Below, piece by piece: positions 1 through 5,276 of a DNA stretch of 5,725 nucleotides. The notes under the pieces are model-generated. The model did no database searches. It was not told where the DNA came from and worked only from the letters and a program-made list of their open reading frames with translations. The DNA comes from Bacillota bacterium (GTDB lineage Bacteria; Bacillota; Clostridia; Christensenellales; CAG-138), in assembly GCA_023458355.1 (NCBI GenBank), contig JAEWZS010000110.1, positions 1 through 5,725 of the forward strand. The letters run 5' to 3'. Made by a program: the position numbers and the translations under genes. How positions within the stretch are numbered: position 1 is the stretch's first letter; every line of letters begins with the position of its first letter.

Positions 1-181
1 GCTCACTGCACTGGGGCAAATCCTTACCGTTTGGGCAGATGGCGGCACCATCATCCCGTGGGCAGTTATCCCTGTGGCGGCAATCTGTGGCGTAAGCGCG
101 CAGGAACTTGCGCGTAAAAACCTTGTACCGGTGCTCTGCGGCATGGCTGCGACAATAATCGTTGCGATTTTCATCCTCTAA
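1..181 (+). CDS. C-terminal end of a polytopic membrane protein, probable secondary transporter (partial)
   Basis: The reading frame beginning at base 2 is open to a TAA at 179-181 and gives the last 59 residues of a protein whose start lies left of the window. Two hydrophobic stretches are visible: one around residues 15-33 of the fragment (GTIIPWAVIPVAA...) and one at the extreme C terminus (about 42-59), joined by a short polar loop (SAQELARKN). A G-T-I-I-P-W motif entering a membrane helix, with the protein ending inside a hydrophobic helix, is typical of secondary carriers. It recalls ion-transporter-type permeases such as NhaC-like or citrate-carrier families. That resemblance is from memory and weak, so I give no specific family. 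The gene is on the same strand as the binding protein at 375, but a long hairpin and a likely promoter separate them, so they are probably not one simple operon. Confidence 0.6.
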   Translation, partial: LTALGQILTVWADGGTIIPWAVIPVAAICGVSAQELARKNLVPVLCGMAATIIVAIFIL

Positions 182-208
182 AGGGGTGGGGTAAGCCACA
201 AATGTTTC

Positions 209-298
209 CTTTTACATCGCACGCTGTGCAAGTACGGCGCTGTCGTAAGGCGTATGCCTCGCGGCGGCACTGCAGCCCGGCGTGCGATGTTTAAAAAG
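209..298. repeat. Long imperfect palindrome (about 90 nt hairpin) between genes
   Basis: The core is a perfect 11-bp inverted repeat, ACATCGCACGC at 214-224 and its complement at 280-290. It extends outward as CTTTT (209-213) against AAAAG (294-298) across a 3-nt bulge. Inward pairing continues as 227-229/272-274 and 231-233/269-271. Next come 238-243 with 261-266 (two G-U pairs), and the structure closes with AGGC/GCCT (248-251/256-259) around a GTAT loop. No run of T follows on either strand, so it is not a typical intrinsic terminator. It could be a processed 3'-end structure of the upstream mRNA, a structured RNA, or a dispersed palindromic element of REP or MITE type. The pairing is seen directly; the role is unknown. 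Confidence 0.6.
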
Positions 299-307
299 CT
301 CCTTACT

Positions 308-336
308 TTCACACTCTTTGGCTGTCTGAATACTAT
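308..336 (+). promoter_or_regulatory. Probable sigma-A promoter of the binding-protein gene
   Basis: TTCACA at 308-313 matches five of six bases of the -35 consensus. After exactly 17 nt comes TACTAT at 331-336 (four of six for -10), with an alternative TATAAA at 334-339. Transcription would begin near 343. That places a small hairpin, CAATC-TGA-GATTG (341-353), at the mRNA 5' end, just ahead of the ribosome binding site at 363-369. Confidence 0.5.
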
Positions 337-362
337 AAAGCAATCTGAGATTGATCAAATTT

Positions 363-369
363 GGAGGGG
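363..369 (+). promoter_or_regulatory. Ribosome binding site fixing the lipoprotein start at 375
   Basis: GGAGGGG lies 5 nt before the ATG at 375. An in-frame ATG at 351 lies upstream of this site and would add eight residues (MIKFGGDR) ahead of the basic n-region, so 375 is the better start. Confidence 0.8.
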
Positions 370-374
370 ATAGG

Positions 375-1373
375 ATGAGAAAAGCACTAACGCTGCTGCT
401 TGCGGTTCTGTTCATCGCAGCGCTATTTAGCGGCTGTACGAAGGAGCGTGAGTTGAGGGCGGTCACGTTAAACGAGGTGACGCGTTCTGTGTTTTACGCG
501 CCGCTCTACGTTGCGGTATCGCTCGGGTATTTTGCAGACGAGGGGATTGATCTTTCCATCGTGACGGGCGGCGGCAGCGATAAGAGCATGACAGCGCTTT
601 TGTCGGGTGATGCGCTGGTAGCACTCATGGGGCCGGAAACGGGCGTCTACGTGGTGAATGAGGGGAAAGAGGATCACCCCATCATTATCGCGCAGCTCAC
701 CAAGCGGGACGGCTCGTTCCTCGTAGGGAGGCAGAGTGAGGCGGATTTCAAGTTTGAAAGCCTCGCGGGGAAGACCATCATTGGAGGACGTCCGGGTGGC
801 ATGCCGTATATGACGCTTTGCTATGTGCTGCGCGAACACGGTCTTGAGCCCAATGTGGACGTAACGGTGATCGACAACATCCAGTTTAGCCTCATGGGCG
901 GTGCGTTTGAAAGCGGAACGGGGGATTATGTAACTTTGTTCGAGCCAACAGCATCGTTGTTCGAAAAGGAAGGGAAGGGGTATAAAGTCGCCAACATGGG
1001 CCTTGAAAGCGGCGAAGTGCCCTACACGACATTCATGGTACAGCAAAAGACCATAGACGAGGACCCGGCGTTCGTTGAGGCATTTGTACGCGCTATTTAC
1101 CGCGCCCAAGTTTATGTTAAGACCGCCTCCGATGCGGAGGTCGCAAAGGCCATGCTGCCGTTTTTCCCGGATGCCGAGCAAGCAACGCTGGAACTTGTGG
1201 CAAAGAGCTACCGTGCCACAGACTCTTGGACTGACATACCCACCATGACCGAAGACGCTTTCACGCGATTACAGGATGTTATGGATGGAGCGGGCGTACT
1301 GAGCGCTCGTGTGGATTTCTCTACTCTCGTCGATAACAGCTTTGGTGAAAAGGTGATGTCAGAGTTCAAGTAG
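375..1373 (+). CDS. ABC transporter substrate-binding lipoprotein, NMT1/SsuA/ThiY-like
   Basis: This 332-residue protein is predicted to be a membrane-anchored solute receptor of an ABC importer. It starts with a lipoprotein signal: Arg2-Lys3, a hydrophobic stretch (4-17), then F-S-G-C with the lipidated cysteine at Cys21. The mature part opens with a strand followed by SVFYAPLYVAVSLGYFADEGIDL (about 38-60), the hallmark of the NMT1/nitrate-sulfonate-thiamine precursor class. The motif G-G-R-P-G-G-M-P-Y near 137-145 fits the second ligand-contact region. These families bind taurine and other sulfonates, nitrate, pyrimidine thiamine precursors or similar small molecules; the sequence alone does not settle the ligand. 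No TPP riboswitch signature is visible upstream. The gene is flanked by a promoter and a terminator, so it appears monocistronic, and no ABC permease or ATPase gene lies in the window. The start is set by the adjacent GGAGGGG and the lipoprotein signal. Confidence 0.88.
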   Translation: MRKALTLLLAVLFIAALFSGCTKERELRAVTLNEVTRSVFYAPLYVAVSLGYFADEGIDLSIVTGGGSDKSMTALLSGDALVALMGPETGVYVVNEGKEDHPIIIAQLTKRDGSFLVGRQSEADFKFESLAGKTIIGGRPGGMPYMTLCYVLREHGLEPNVDVTVIDNIQFSLMGGAFESGTGDYVTLFEPTASLFEKEGKGYKVANMGLESGEVPYTTFMVQQKTIDEDPAFVEAFVRAIYRAQVYVKTASDAEVAKAMLPFFPDAEQATLELVAKSYRATDSWTDIPTMTEDAFTRLQDVMDGAGVLSARVDFSTLVDNSFGEKVMSEFK

Positions 1374-1390
1374 CATCATCCCCCTCCGAA

Positions 1391-1427
1391 AAAAAGCGTA
1401 CCGTTTCTAAGAAACGGTACGCTTTTT
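1391..1427. terminator. Perfect bidirectional intrinsic terminator
   Basis: A 17-bp perfect stem, AAAAAGCGTACCGTTTC at 1391-1407 pairing with 1411-1427, closes on a TAA loop. Five T's follow on the plus strand. On the minus strand the A run from 1389 gives seven U's. It lies 17 nt after the lipoprotein stop and 13 nt from the end of the convergent zinc-ribbon gene, so it serves both transcripts. Confidence 0.95.
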
Positions 1428-1440
1428 GATGCGTTAAAGA

Positions 1441-1806
1441 TTATTCTTCGTCGTCTTCCTCTGTGACGATGGAGGCGTTGCAGTTGGGGCAAATGAGGTT
1501 CTCGCTGTTTTCGAGCATTTCCTTGTCGAAGAAAGCGGTCTCCCCGCAGTTAGGGCATTCAAATTCCACAAAGTCATCGTCTTCGTCGTCGTAGAGAAGT
1601 TCATCGATTTCGTCGATTTCCTCGTAGATATCGTCTACGCACTCATCCAATTCCATGATGGCGGCTTCGTTTTCGTCTAAGGCGTCGGCCATGCTGTCGA
1701 GCGTAGCGATGATCTCGTTGAGAAGTTTACCGGTCGCGTCACTGCCTACGCCGAGTCCCTCGGCCAGTCCGCGAAGGTAAGAGACCTTTTCTTTAATATA
1801 GCTCAT
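1441..1806 (-). CDS. CD1247-like acidic zinc-ribbon protein of unknown function
   Basis: This 121-residue, strongly acidic protein has two parts. The N-terminal part, about 1-50, begins SYIKEKVSYLRGLAEGLG and is helical; it matches from memory the clostridial family named after C. difficile CD1247. A central Glu/Asp-rich segment (about 44-80) is probably a coiled or extended helix. The C-terminal part carries two CPNC knuckles, Cys84/Cys87 and Cys106/Cys109, that should bind one zinc ion, and the tail is again acidic (EEDDEE). Length and architecture fit the family, and nothing is missing. The function is not known. The charge and zinc ribbon suggest a protein- or nucleic-acid-binding adaptor, but that is inference. 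It lies 49 nt downstream of efp on the same strand with its own AAAGGAG 8 nt before the ATG, so the two are probably co-transcribed and end at the terminator at 1391-1427. Confidence 0.85.
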   Translation of the reverse strand: MSYIKEKVSYLRGLAEGLGVGSDATGKLLNEIIATLDSMADALDENEAAIMELDECVDDIYEEIDEIDELLYDDEDDDFVEFECPNCGETAFFDKEMLENSENLICPNCNASIVTEEDDEE

Positions 1807-1855
1807 GTATGTATCTCCTTTCCTGTTGTAGCCCAGTATTTATGAAAGCAGGGTT

Positions 1856-2413
1856 TTATACGCGCTCCATATATTCACCCGAGCGGGTATCCACACGGAT
1901 GCGGTCACCTTCGTTGACGAAAAGAGGAACGCTGATCTTAAGGCCCGTCTCAAGCGTTGCGGGTTTGTTGGTGCCGGTTGCGGTGTCGCCGCGGAAGCCG
2001 GGCTCTGTCTCTGTTACGGTCAGTTCAACAAAGTTGGGCGCTTCCACGGAGAAGGCGCTGCCCTTGTAAAAGCGAATGCTTACGTTTTGGTTTTCTACAA
2101 TATAGTTGATGGCGTCTTCTACCTGATCGTGGTTGAGCGGGATTTGCTCGTAGGTTTCCGTGTCCATGAAGTAGTAAAGCTCGCCGTCGCTGTAAAGATA
2201 TTGCATCTCCTTGGTTTCGATTACCGCGCGCGGATACTTGTCCGTCGGGCTAAAGGTACGCTCGAGTACGGCGCCCGTCATAACGTTCTTAAGGCGAGTG
2301 CGTACGAACGCAGCGCCCTTGCCGGGTTTGACATGCTGAAAGTCCGCAACGAGCCAAACCTGCCCGTCGATATCGACCGTAACGCCTTTTCTAAAGTCAC
2401 CGGCCATTACCAT
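1856..2413 (-). CDS. efp: Translation elongation factor P
   Basis: EF-P binds between the ribosomal P and E sites and promotes peptide-bond formation when ribosomes stall at consecutive prolines. The 185-residue length is exactly the usual bacterial size. The N-terminal KOW-like domain starts MVMAGDFRKG and carries the loop KPGKG. Lys32 at its tip aligns with the residue that B. subtilis modifies with 5-aminopentanol and that E. coli (Lys34) beta-lysylates. Two OB-fold domains follow, and the C terminus has the EF-P signature (GTNKPATLETG, then VPLFVNEGDRIRVDTRSGEY). The start at 2413 is chosen because GGAGGT lies 7 nt upstream. A longer frame from 2464 would add 17 residues foreign to the family, and the ATG at 2407 is too far from the ribosome binding site. 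No modification enzyme gene is in the window. It is the first gene of a minus-strand pair with the zinc-ribbon gene. Confidence 0.97.
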   Translation of the reverse strand: MVMAGDFRKGVTVDIDGQVWLVADFQHVKPGKGAAFVRTRLKNVMTGAVLERTFSPTDKYPRAVIETKEMQYLYSDGELYYFMDTETYEQIPLNHDQVEDAINYIVENQNVSIRFYKGSAFSVEAPNFVELTVTETEPGFRGDTATGTNKPATLETGLKISVPLFVNEGDRIRVDTRSGEYMERV

Positions 2414-2420
2414 AAGGAAT

Positions 2421-2426
2421 ACCTCC
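2421..2426 (-). promoter_or_regulatory. Ribosome binding site deciding the efp start
   Basis: On the minus strand GGAGGT is followed after 7 nt by the ATG at 2413. This supports MVMAGDF as the true N terminus rather than the upstream ATG at 2464 or the internal ATG at 2407. Confidence 0.85.
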
Positions 2427-2615
2427 AAAGTATAGTAAGGATAGAAGGCCGCCAAAACATGCATGCCTTATTTTAATTCTCTTTATGTTACCACATAAGC
2501 CCTCCTTTTAACAAGCTAAACCTGCGAAGAACAGCCATCTTTGGCATATTTAGCATAAAAACAAGCAGGCGGGTATAGAAAGCAGCTTTGCCACAGAGAT
2601 TTCAAAAAGGGTTCG
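2427..2615. other. Upstream region of efp, no confident promoter
   Basis: I see no gene here. Reading toward efp on the minus strand, the possible promoter elements are weak: TAAAAT (-10-like, near 2470-2475) lacks a good -35, and TTGTTA-18-TAACAT is only four of six at each hexamer. TATACT just before the efp ribosome binding site is too close to serve. A 6-bp hairpin TTATGT-TACC-ACATAA lies at 2483-2498. On the minus strand this includes ATG TGG TAA preceded by AAAAGGAGG (2501-2509), a possible two-codon reading frame. The remainder, about 2510-2615, shows no convincing structure. Confidence 0.45.
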
Positions 2616-2644
2616 TTGACAGGCGATTAACGAGGGGATAAAAT
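2616..2644 (+). promoter_or_regulatory. Near-consensus sigma-A promoter of the foldase operon
   Basis: TTGACA at 2616-2621 is a perfect -35. After 17 nt comes TAAAAT at 2639-2644, five of six for the -10. Transcription would start near 2651, about 123 nt before the foldase start codon. This is the strongest promoter match in the window by sequence and indicates constitutive sigma-A transcription. Confidence 0.88.
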
Positions 2645-2650
2645 ACTGAA

Positions 2651-2773
2651 GGTGAGGAAAGCCGAAGTCCTGCGGTTTAAATGACCGTTTTAAGCTAAAC
2701 TCACTGTAAGGATACTATAGAAATCCCGACTATAAAAGCGGCATAAGCCGTTTACCGGAGGAGAAACAAAGAC
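2651..2773 (+). other. 5' untranslated leader of the foldase operon
   Basis: The transcript is predicted to begin near 2651, leaving about 120 nt before the start codon. Two small hairpins are visible: CGGT/ACCG (2673-2676/2684-2687), and AAGCGGC/GCCGTTT (2736-2742/2747-2753, one G-U pair) around ATAA. The second ends 3 nt before the ribosome binding site GGAGGAG (2757-2763), which is 10 nt from the ATG. No T-box, riboswitch or terminator motif that I recognise is present. Confidence 0.5.
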
Positions 2774-3955
2774 ATGCAGCACAAAAGCAATCGCGCGTTC
2801 GCCGCGGCGGCATTTCTCATCGCCGTTATGATGCTCGCAGTTACCGGATGTAACGCAGTAATCACCAATCCCGTCGTAGCGAAAGTAGGCGATGTGGAAA
2901 TTTTGTATTCGGAGTTTTCCAATACCTATTCCATGTATCAAAGCTACTACCAGTACGGGCTCATCCAGACTGCGACTGATGACCCCGAAGCAGAGCTTAA
3001 GCAGATGACGTTTGATGCACTCATTGGAAGCGCCATCCCCGTTGCACAGGCGCATAAGGAAGGCATCAAGTTAAATGAAGAGGACGAACAGAAGCTCGCC
3101 GCAAACGTGCAGGAACAGCTGGATGCCGCGCTTGCCGATTATAAAGACGAGGTAGATGAGAGCATCACCGACGAGGCCGCCATCAAGGAAGCGGAAATGA
3201 AGCTTTTCGTCGAATACCTCAAGGATTACGACCTTACCTACGACGCATATAAGAAACTCGTGGAAGATCAGGAGCGTGAAAACCTGCTTGCTGTGAAGAT
3301 TAAAGAGCAGGTCATTTCTGCAGCAGCCGTTACCGACGAGGAAGTAAGGGCTTGGTACGACCAGAAGCTTGCTTTGGAGCAAACTACCTACAGCACAGAT
3401 CCCGCCGCTTATTATACCGATTGGCAAAACACCCTGTATGCTGATTCGGTTGGCCCGCTTGTAGCACCCGAGGGGTATTTCTACGTAAAGCATATTCTCG
3501 TAAAGAGTGCCGCAGAAGGTGAAACGAAGGATGTTGATGCCATCGTCGCCGAGATTGAGCAAAAGCTTGCCGACGGTGCGGATTTTGATGCGCTCATTGA
3601 GGAATACAACGAAGATGAAGGCATGAAGCAGGAAGCCTATAAAAACGGCTATCTTTTGAGCGAAGCCAATGCCAATAAGTATTACCCCGAATTCTCCGAA
3701 GCTGCGCTTAAGCTTCAAATCGGTGAGGTAAGCGCACCCGTTCCGAGCTCCGCAGGCGTTCATATCATCAAGAAAACCGCCGCAGTGGACACAACCCCCG
3801 TAACGTTTGAAGCCGTTAAGGAAAAAGTAAAGACACAGCTTCTCACCGAGAAGCAGAATAAGCTTTATGCAGATGCCGTTGAACAATGGCGTACAGGCCT
3901 TAACATCGTACAGTACGATGCGCGCGTGAAAACCGTGGGGCAGGGCAGTTATTAA
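2774..3955 (+). CDS. PrsA/SurA-like foldase lipoprotein with parvulin (PPIC) peptidyl-prolyl isomerase domain
   Basis: This 393-residue protein is predicted to be a lipid-anchored, extracytoplasmic chaperone that helps exported proteins fold and isomerises proline bonds. The signal peptide has a basic start (Lys4, Arg7), a hydrophobic core (8-23) and the lipobox V-T-G-C with Cys26. Residues about 33-200 are a SurA-N-like helical chaperone module beginning VVAKVGDVEILYSEF, rich in Glu and Lys. The parvulin domain spans about 235-336: YVKHILVK holds the conserved His240, and GVHIIKK near the end holds the second conserved His330. A helical tail of about 50 residues closes the protein. Length and order agree with PrsA of Firmicutes, although the usual Gly-rich 'GGDLGWF' segment is here a diverged YKNGYLLS. 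Clostridia often have several such genes, so I do not assign the symbol prsA. It has its own strong promoter, and its TAA overlaps the next ATG by one base. Confidence 0.9.
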   Translation: MQHKSNRAFAAAAFLIAVMMLAVTGCNAVITNPVVAKVGDVEILYSEFSNTYSMYQSYYQYGLIQTATDDPEAELKQMTFDALIGSAIPVAQAHKEGIKLNEEDEQKLAANVQEQLDAALADYKDEVDESITDEAAIKEAEMKLFVEYLKDYDLTYDAYKKLVEDQERENLLAVKIKEQVISAAAVTDEEVRAWYDQKLALEQTTYSTDPAAYYTDWQNTLYADSVGPLVAPEGYFYVKHILVKSAAEGETKDVDAIVAEIEQKLADGADFDALIEEYNEDEGMKQEAYKNGYLLSEANANKYYPEFSEAALKLQIGEVSAPVPSSAGVHIIKKTAAVDTTPVTFEAVKEKVKTQLLTEKQNKLYADAVEQWRTGLNIVQYDARVKTVGQGSY

Positions 3956-4266
3956 TGAACCAAGCTATCGCGGGTGTCTATCGCCTTTTTGACACGCATG
4001 GCGCGTCGTTTGTGGGTTTTTCCCGTAATGTGAACGGCACACTCAAACGGCTGAAATTCGAATTGTCGCTCAACGCCTGCTCCTTTAGGTCACTTCAGCG
4101 GTTTTGGAATGAAAGCGGTCCGCTCGAGATGGAAGTGCTTGAAGAAATGAGTTGTAAAGGCATGGACGATATCGAATTTGATGCGCGCTTAAGGGCCTGC
4201 ATGTTGAAATGGCAAAAGGCATTGGGTGAAAACACACGACTTGTCCAGACCGCGGTGGAAGCATAA
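3955..4266 (+). CDS. Small divergent GIY-YIG-fold protein, probably catalytically degenerate
   Basis: This 103-residue cytoplasmic protein has no signal peptide. GVY at 7-9 and FVG at 19-21 have the spacing of the GIY and YIG strands. They are followed by GFSRNVNGTLKRLKFEL and then LQRFWNESG and EVLEEM (47-65). Compared from memory with I-TevI and with the small clostridial GIY-YIG proteins, the LQ-x2-N-x2-G and LEE(I/M) positions match well. The catalytic positions do not: the YIG tyrosine is Phe19, the place of the I-TevI Arg27 is Thr29 (Arg32 aligns with Arg30), and the helix Glu75 falls on Met83, three residues before Trp86. It may keep the fold for binding nucleic acid rather than cutting it; that is inference. 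Its start overlaps the foldase stop (TAATG), so translation is probably coupled. I see no strong separate ribosome binding site. A terminator follows 25 nt after the stop. Confidence 0.7.
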   Translation: MNQAIAGVYRLFDTHGASFVGFSRNVNGTLKRLKFELSLNACSFRSLQRFWNESGPLEMEVLEEMSCKGMDDIEFDARLRACMLKWQKALGENTRLVQTAVEA

Positions 4267-4290
4267 AATAAGAAAAGTAAACATAGTAAG

Positions 4291-4317
4291 ATATCCGGTC
4301 GAAAGGCCGGATATTTT
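4291..4317 (+). terminator. Intrinsic terminator of the foldase/GIY-YIG operon
   Basis: ATATCCGGTC at 4291-4300 pairs with 4305-4314 (ten pairs, one G-U) around a stable GAAA tetraloop. Four T's (4314-4317) follow. It ends the rightward transcript before the yitT-family promoter. Confidence 0.88.
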
Positions 4318-4363
4318 GCTATACCTTTTATGAAACCTCACCAAATATCTTTCTGCACCATAA

Positions 4364-4389
4364 GGCAGTATGATATAATCCATACTGCC
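4364..4389 (+). promoter_or_regulatory. Extended -10 promoter embedded in a perfect inverted-repeat operator
   Basis: GGCAGTATG (4364-4372) and CATACTGCC (4381-4389) form a perfect 9+9 bp inverted repeat around the 8-nt centre ATATAATC. Together with the left arm the centre reads TGATATAAT (4371-4379), an extended -10 element with a perfect TATAAT. The -35 region (about 4351-4356, TTCTGC) is poor, as is usual for extended -10 promoters. Transcription would start near 4386, inside the right arm, so the repeat is more likely a DNA operator for a dimeric regulator than an RNA hairpin. The YitT-family start is 29 nt downstream of the repeat, with a modest ribosome binding site (AGAAGGTG, 4406-4413). 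The regulator cannot be named. Confidence 0.75.
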
Positions 4390-4418
4390 GGGTAATTATT
4401 CCAAAAGAAGGTGCAAGT

Positions 4419-5276
4419 ATGAAAAGTTTTAAAAGCCACGCTACGGACGCAGCCGCTATTTTATTCGGGTGCTTGCTTATGGCTCTTGGAATGGTGGTGT
4501 TTACCATCCCCAACAAGCTGGCTCCGGGCGGCGTATCTGGCCTTGCTACCGCCATCGGCTTTGTGGCAAACCTCCCCGTAGGTGCGCTGTCGTTTGCGTT
4601 CAACGTGCCCATACTTGTAATCGGTTGGAGGATGTTCGGGTTTAAAAACCTCATCAAGACCATCGCTGCAAGTGTTGTGTTTTCGCTTTTAGTCGATCTT
4701 TTGCGCCCCTATCTGCCCGTGTATACAAGCAATATTCTTCTCGCATCGGTATTAGGCGGTGCGCTCATCGGCGCGGGTGTGGGCGTGGCTTTCTCGCGCG
4801 GCATCACAACGGGCGGTACGGATATGGTCAGCATGATTCTAAGAAAACCCTTTCCGCATATACCTGCCGGTACGCTATTAATGATCATCGACGCTATTGT
4901 AATTTTGATTGCGGTCATCATATTTAAGGATATAGAGATAGCGCTCTATTCAGGCGTCGCCATTTTTGTACAGGGTAAGGTAATTGACGCTATTATGCAG
5001 GGCATTGATTTTGCCAAGGTAATTATGATTATTACAGGAATGCCCAAGGAGATAATTGCTGCTCTCGCAGAGGCAACTGGACGCGGCGTTACCGAATTTG
5101 AGGTGCGCGGGGGTTATACCGGCGAAAAAAAGGCAATGATTATGACGGTCGTCAGGCGAAGCGAGGTCTCCGAGGCTATTAGAATTGTAAAGCAAACAGA
5201 CCCCGCTGCGTTCACCATTTTGCATAATGCCACGGAGGTTCGCGGCGAAGGCTTTAAGGAGTATGATGTGCTATGA
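4419..5276 (+). CDS. YitT-family membrane protein (DUF161 + DUF2179)
   Basis: This 285-residue integral membrane protein has the two-part design of the YitT family. The N-terminal DUF161-type half has about five membrane segments (roughly 10-30, 53-73, 80-98, 104-126 and 148-170). It contains the family landmarks PNKLAPGGVSG (31-41), with its paired glycines, and GITTGGTD (128-135). After a link including SGVAIFVQGKVID comes a soluble C-terminal DUF2179 domain (about 200-280), whose features include GRGVTEFEVRGGYTG and a terminal region AFTILHNATEVRGEGF. Length is normal and nothing appears missing. The transport or sensing activity of this family is not established; the soluble domain is expected to face the cytoplasm. 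The gene starts a new transcription unit after a terminator, under an inverted-repeat-controlled promoter. Its stop overlaps the alanyl-tRNA editing gene by ATGA. Confidence 0.92.
   Translation: MKSFKSHATDAAAILFGCLLMALGMVVFTIPNKLAPGGVSGLATAIGFVANLPVGALSFAFNVPILVIGWRMFGFKNLIKTIAASVVFSLLVDLLRPYLPVYTSNILLASVLGGALIGAGVGVAFSRGITTGGTDMVSMILRKPFPHIPAGTLLMIIDAIVILIAVIIFKDIEIALYSGVAIFVQGKVIDAIMQGIDFAKVIMIITGMPKEIIAALAEATGRGVTEFEVRGGYTGEKKAMIMTVVRRSEVSEAIRIVKQTDPAAFTILHNATEVRGEGFKEYDVL

Noticed and set aside
341..358. CTGAGA string near the lipoprotein start, considered as part of a TPP riboswitch
   Set aside because: The other conserved TPP elements are missing and the site is immediately before the ribosome binding site. 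It is explained better by the small CAATC/GATTG hairpin.
468..1181. Open frame of 237 codons on the minus strand opposite the binding-protein gene
   Set aside because: It lies wholly inside a well-supported lipoprotein gene, has no recognisable motif, and its Cys-, His- and Arg-rich composition is typical of an antisense shadow.
2087..2476. Open plus-strand frame of 129 codons across efp
   Set aside because: It is a shadow of efp on the other strand, with no proper ribosome binding site and no similarity that I recognise.
2655..2675. GAGGAAAGCCGAAGTCC-like string resembling the start of RNase P RNA
   Set aside because: Only a few bases agree, and none of the later conserved RNase P segments follow before the foldase gene begins.
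2652..2698. Two tiny frames in the foldase leader (GTG at 2652 to TGA at 2684, then ATG at 2681 to TAA at 2698)
   Set aside because: The first begins at the predicted transcription start with no room for a ribosome binding site, and the second has none. Their overlap is probably chance.
2513..2700. Direct repeat AAGCTAAAC at 2513-2521 and 2692-2700, both preceded by TTTTAA
   Set aside because: Nine bases in an AT-rich region, about 180 bp apart and not aligned with both promoters, can easily arise by chance.
3071..3886. Open frame of 271 codons on the minus strand opposite the foldase gene
   Set aside because: It is antisense to a parvulin gene with clear motifs, and the protein is an irregular mix of Leu, Ile, Gly and Cys with no family resemblance. 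It stays open because of the codon use of the real gene.
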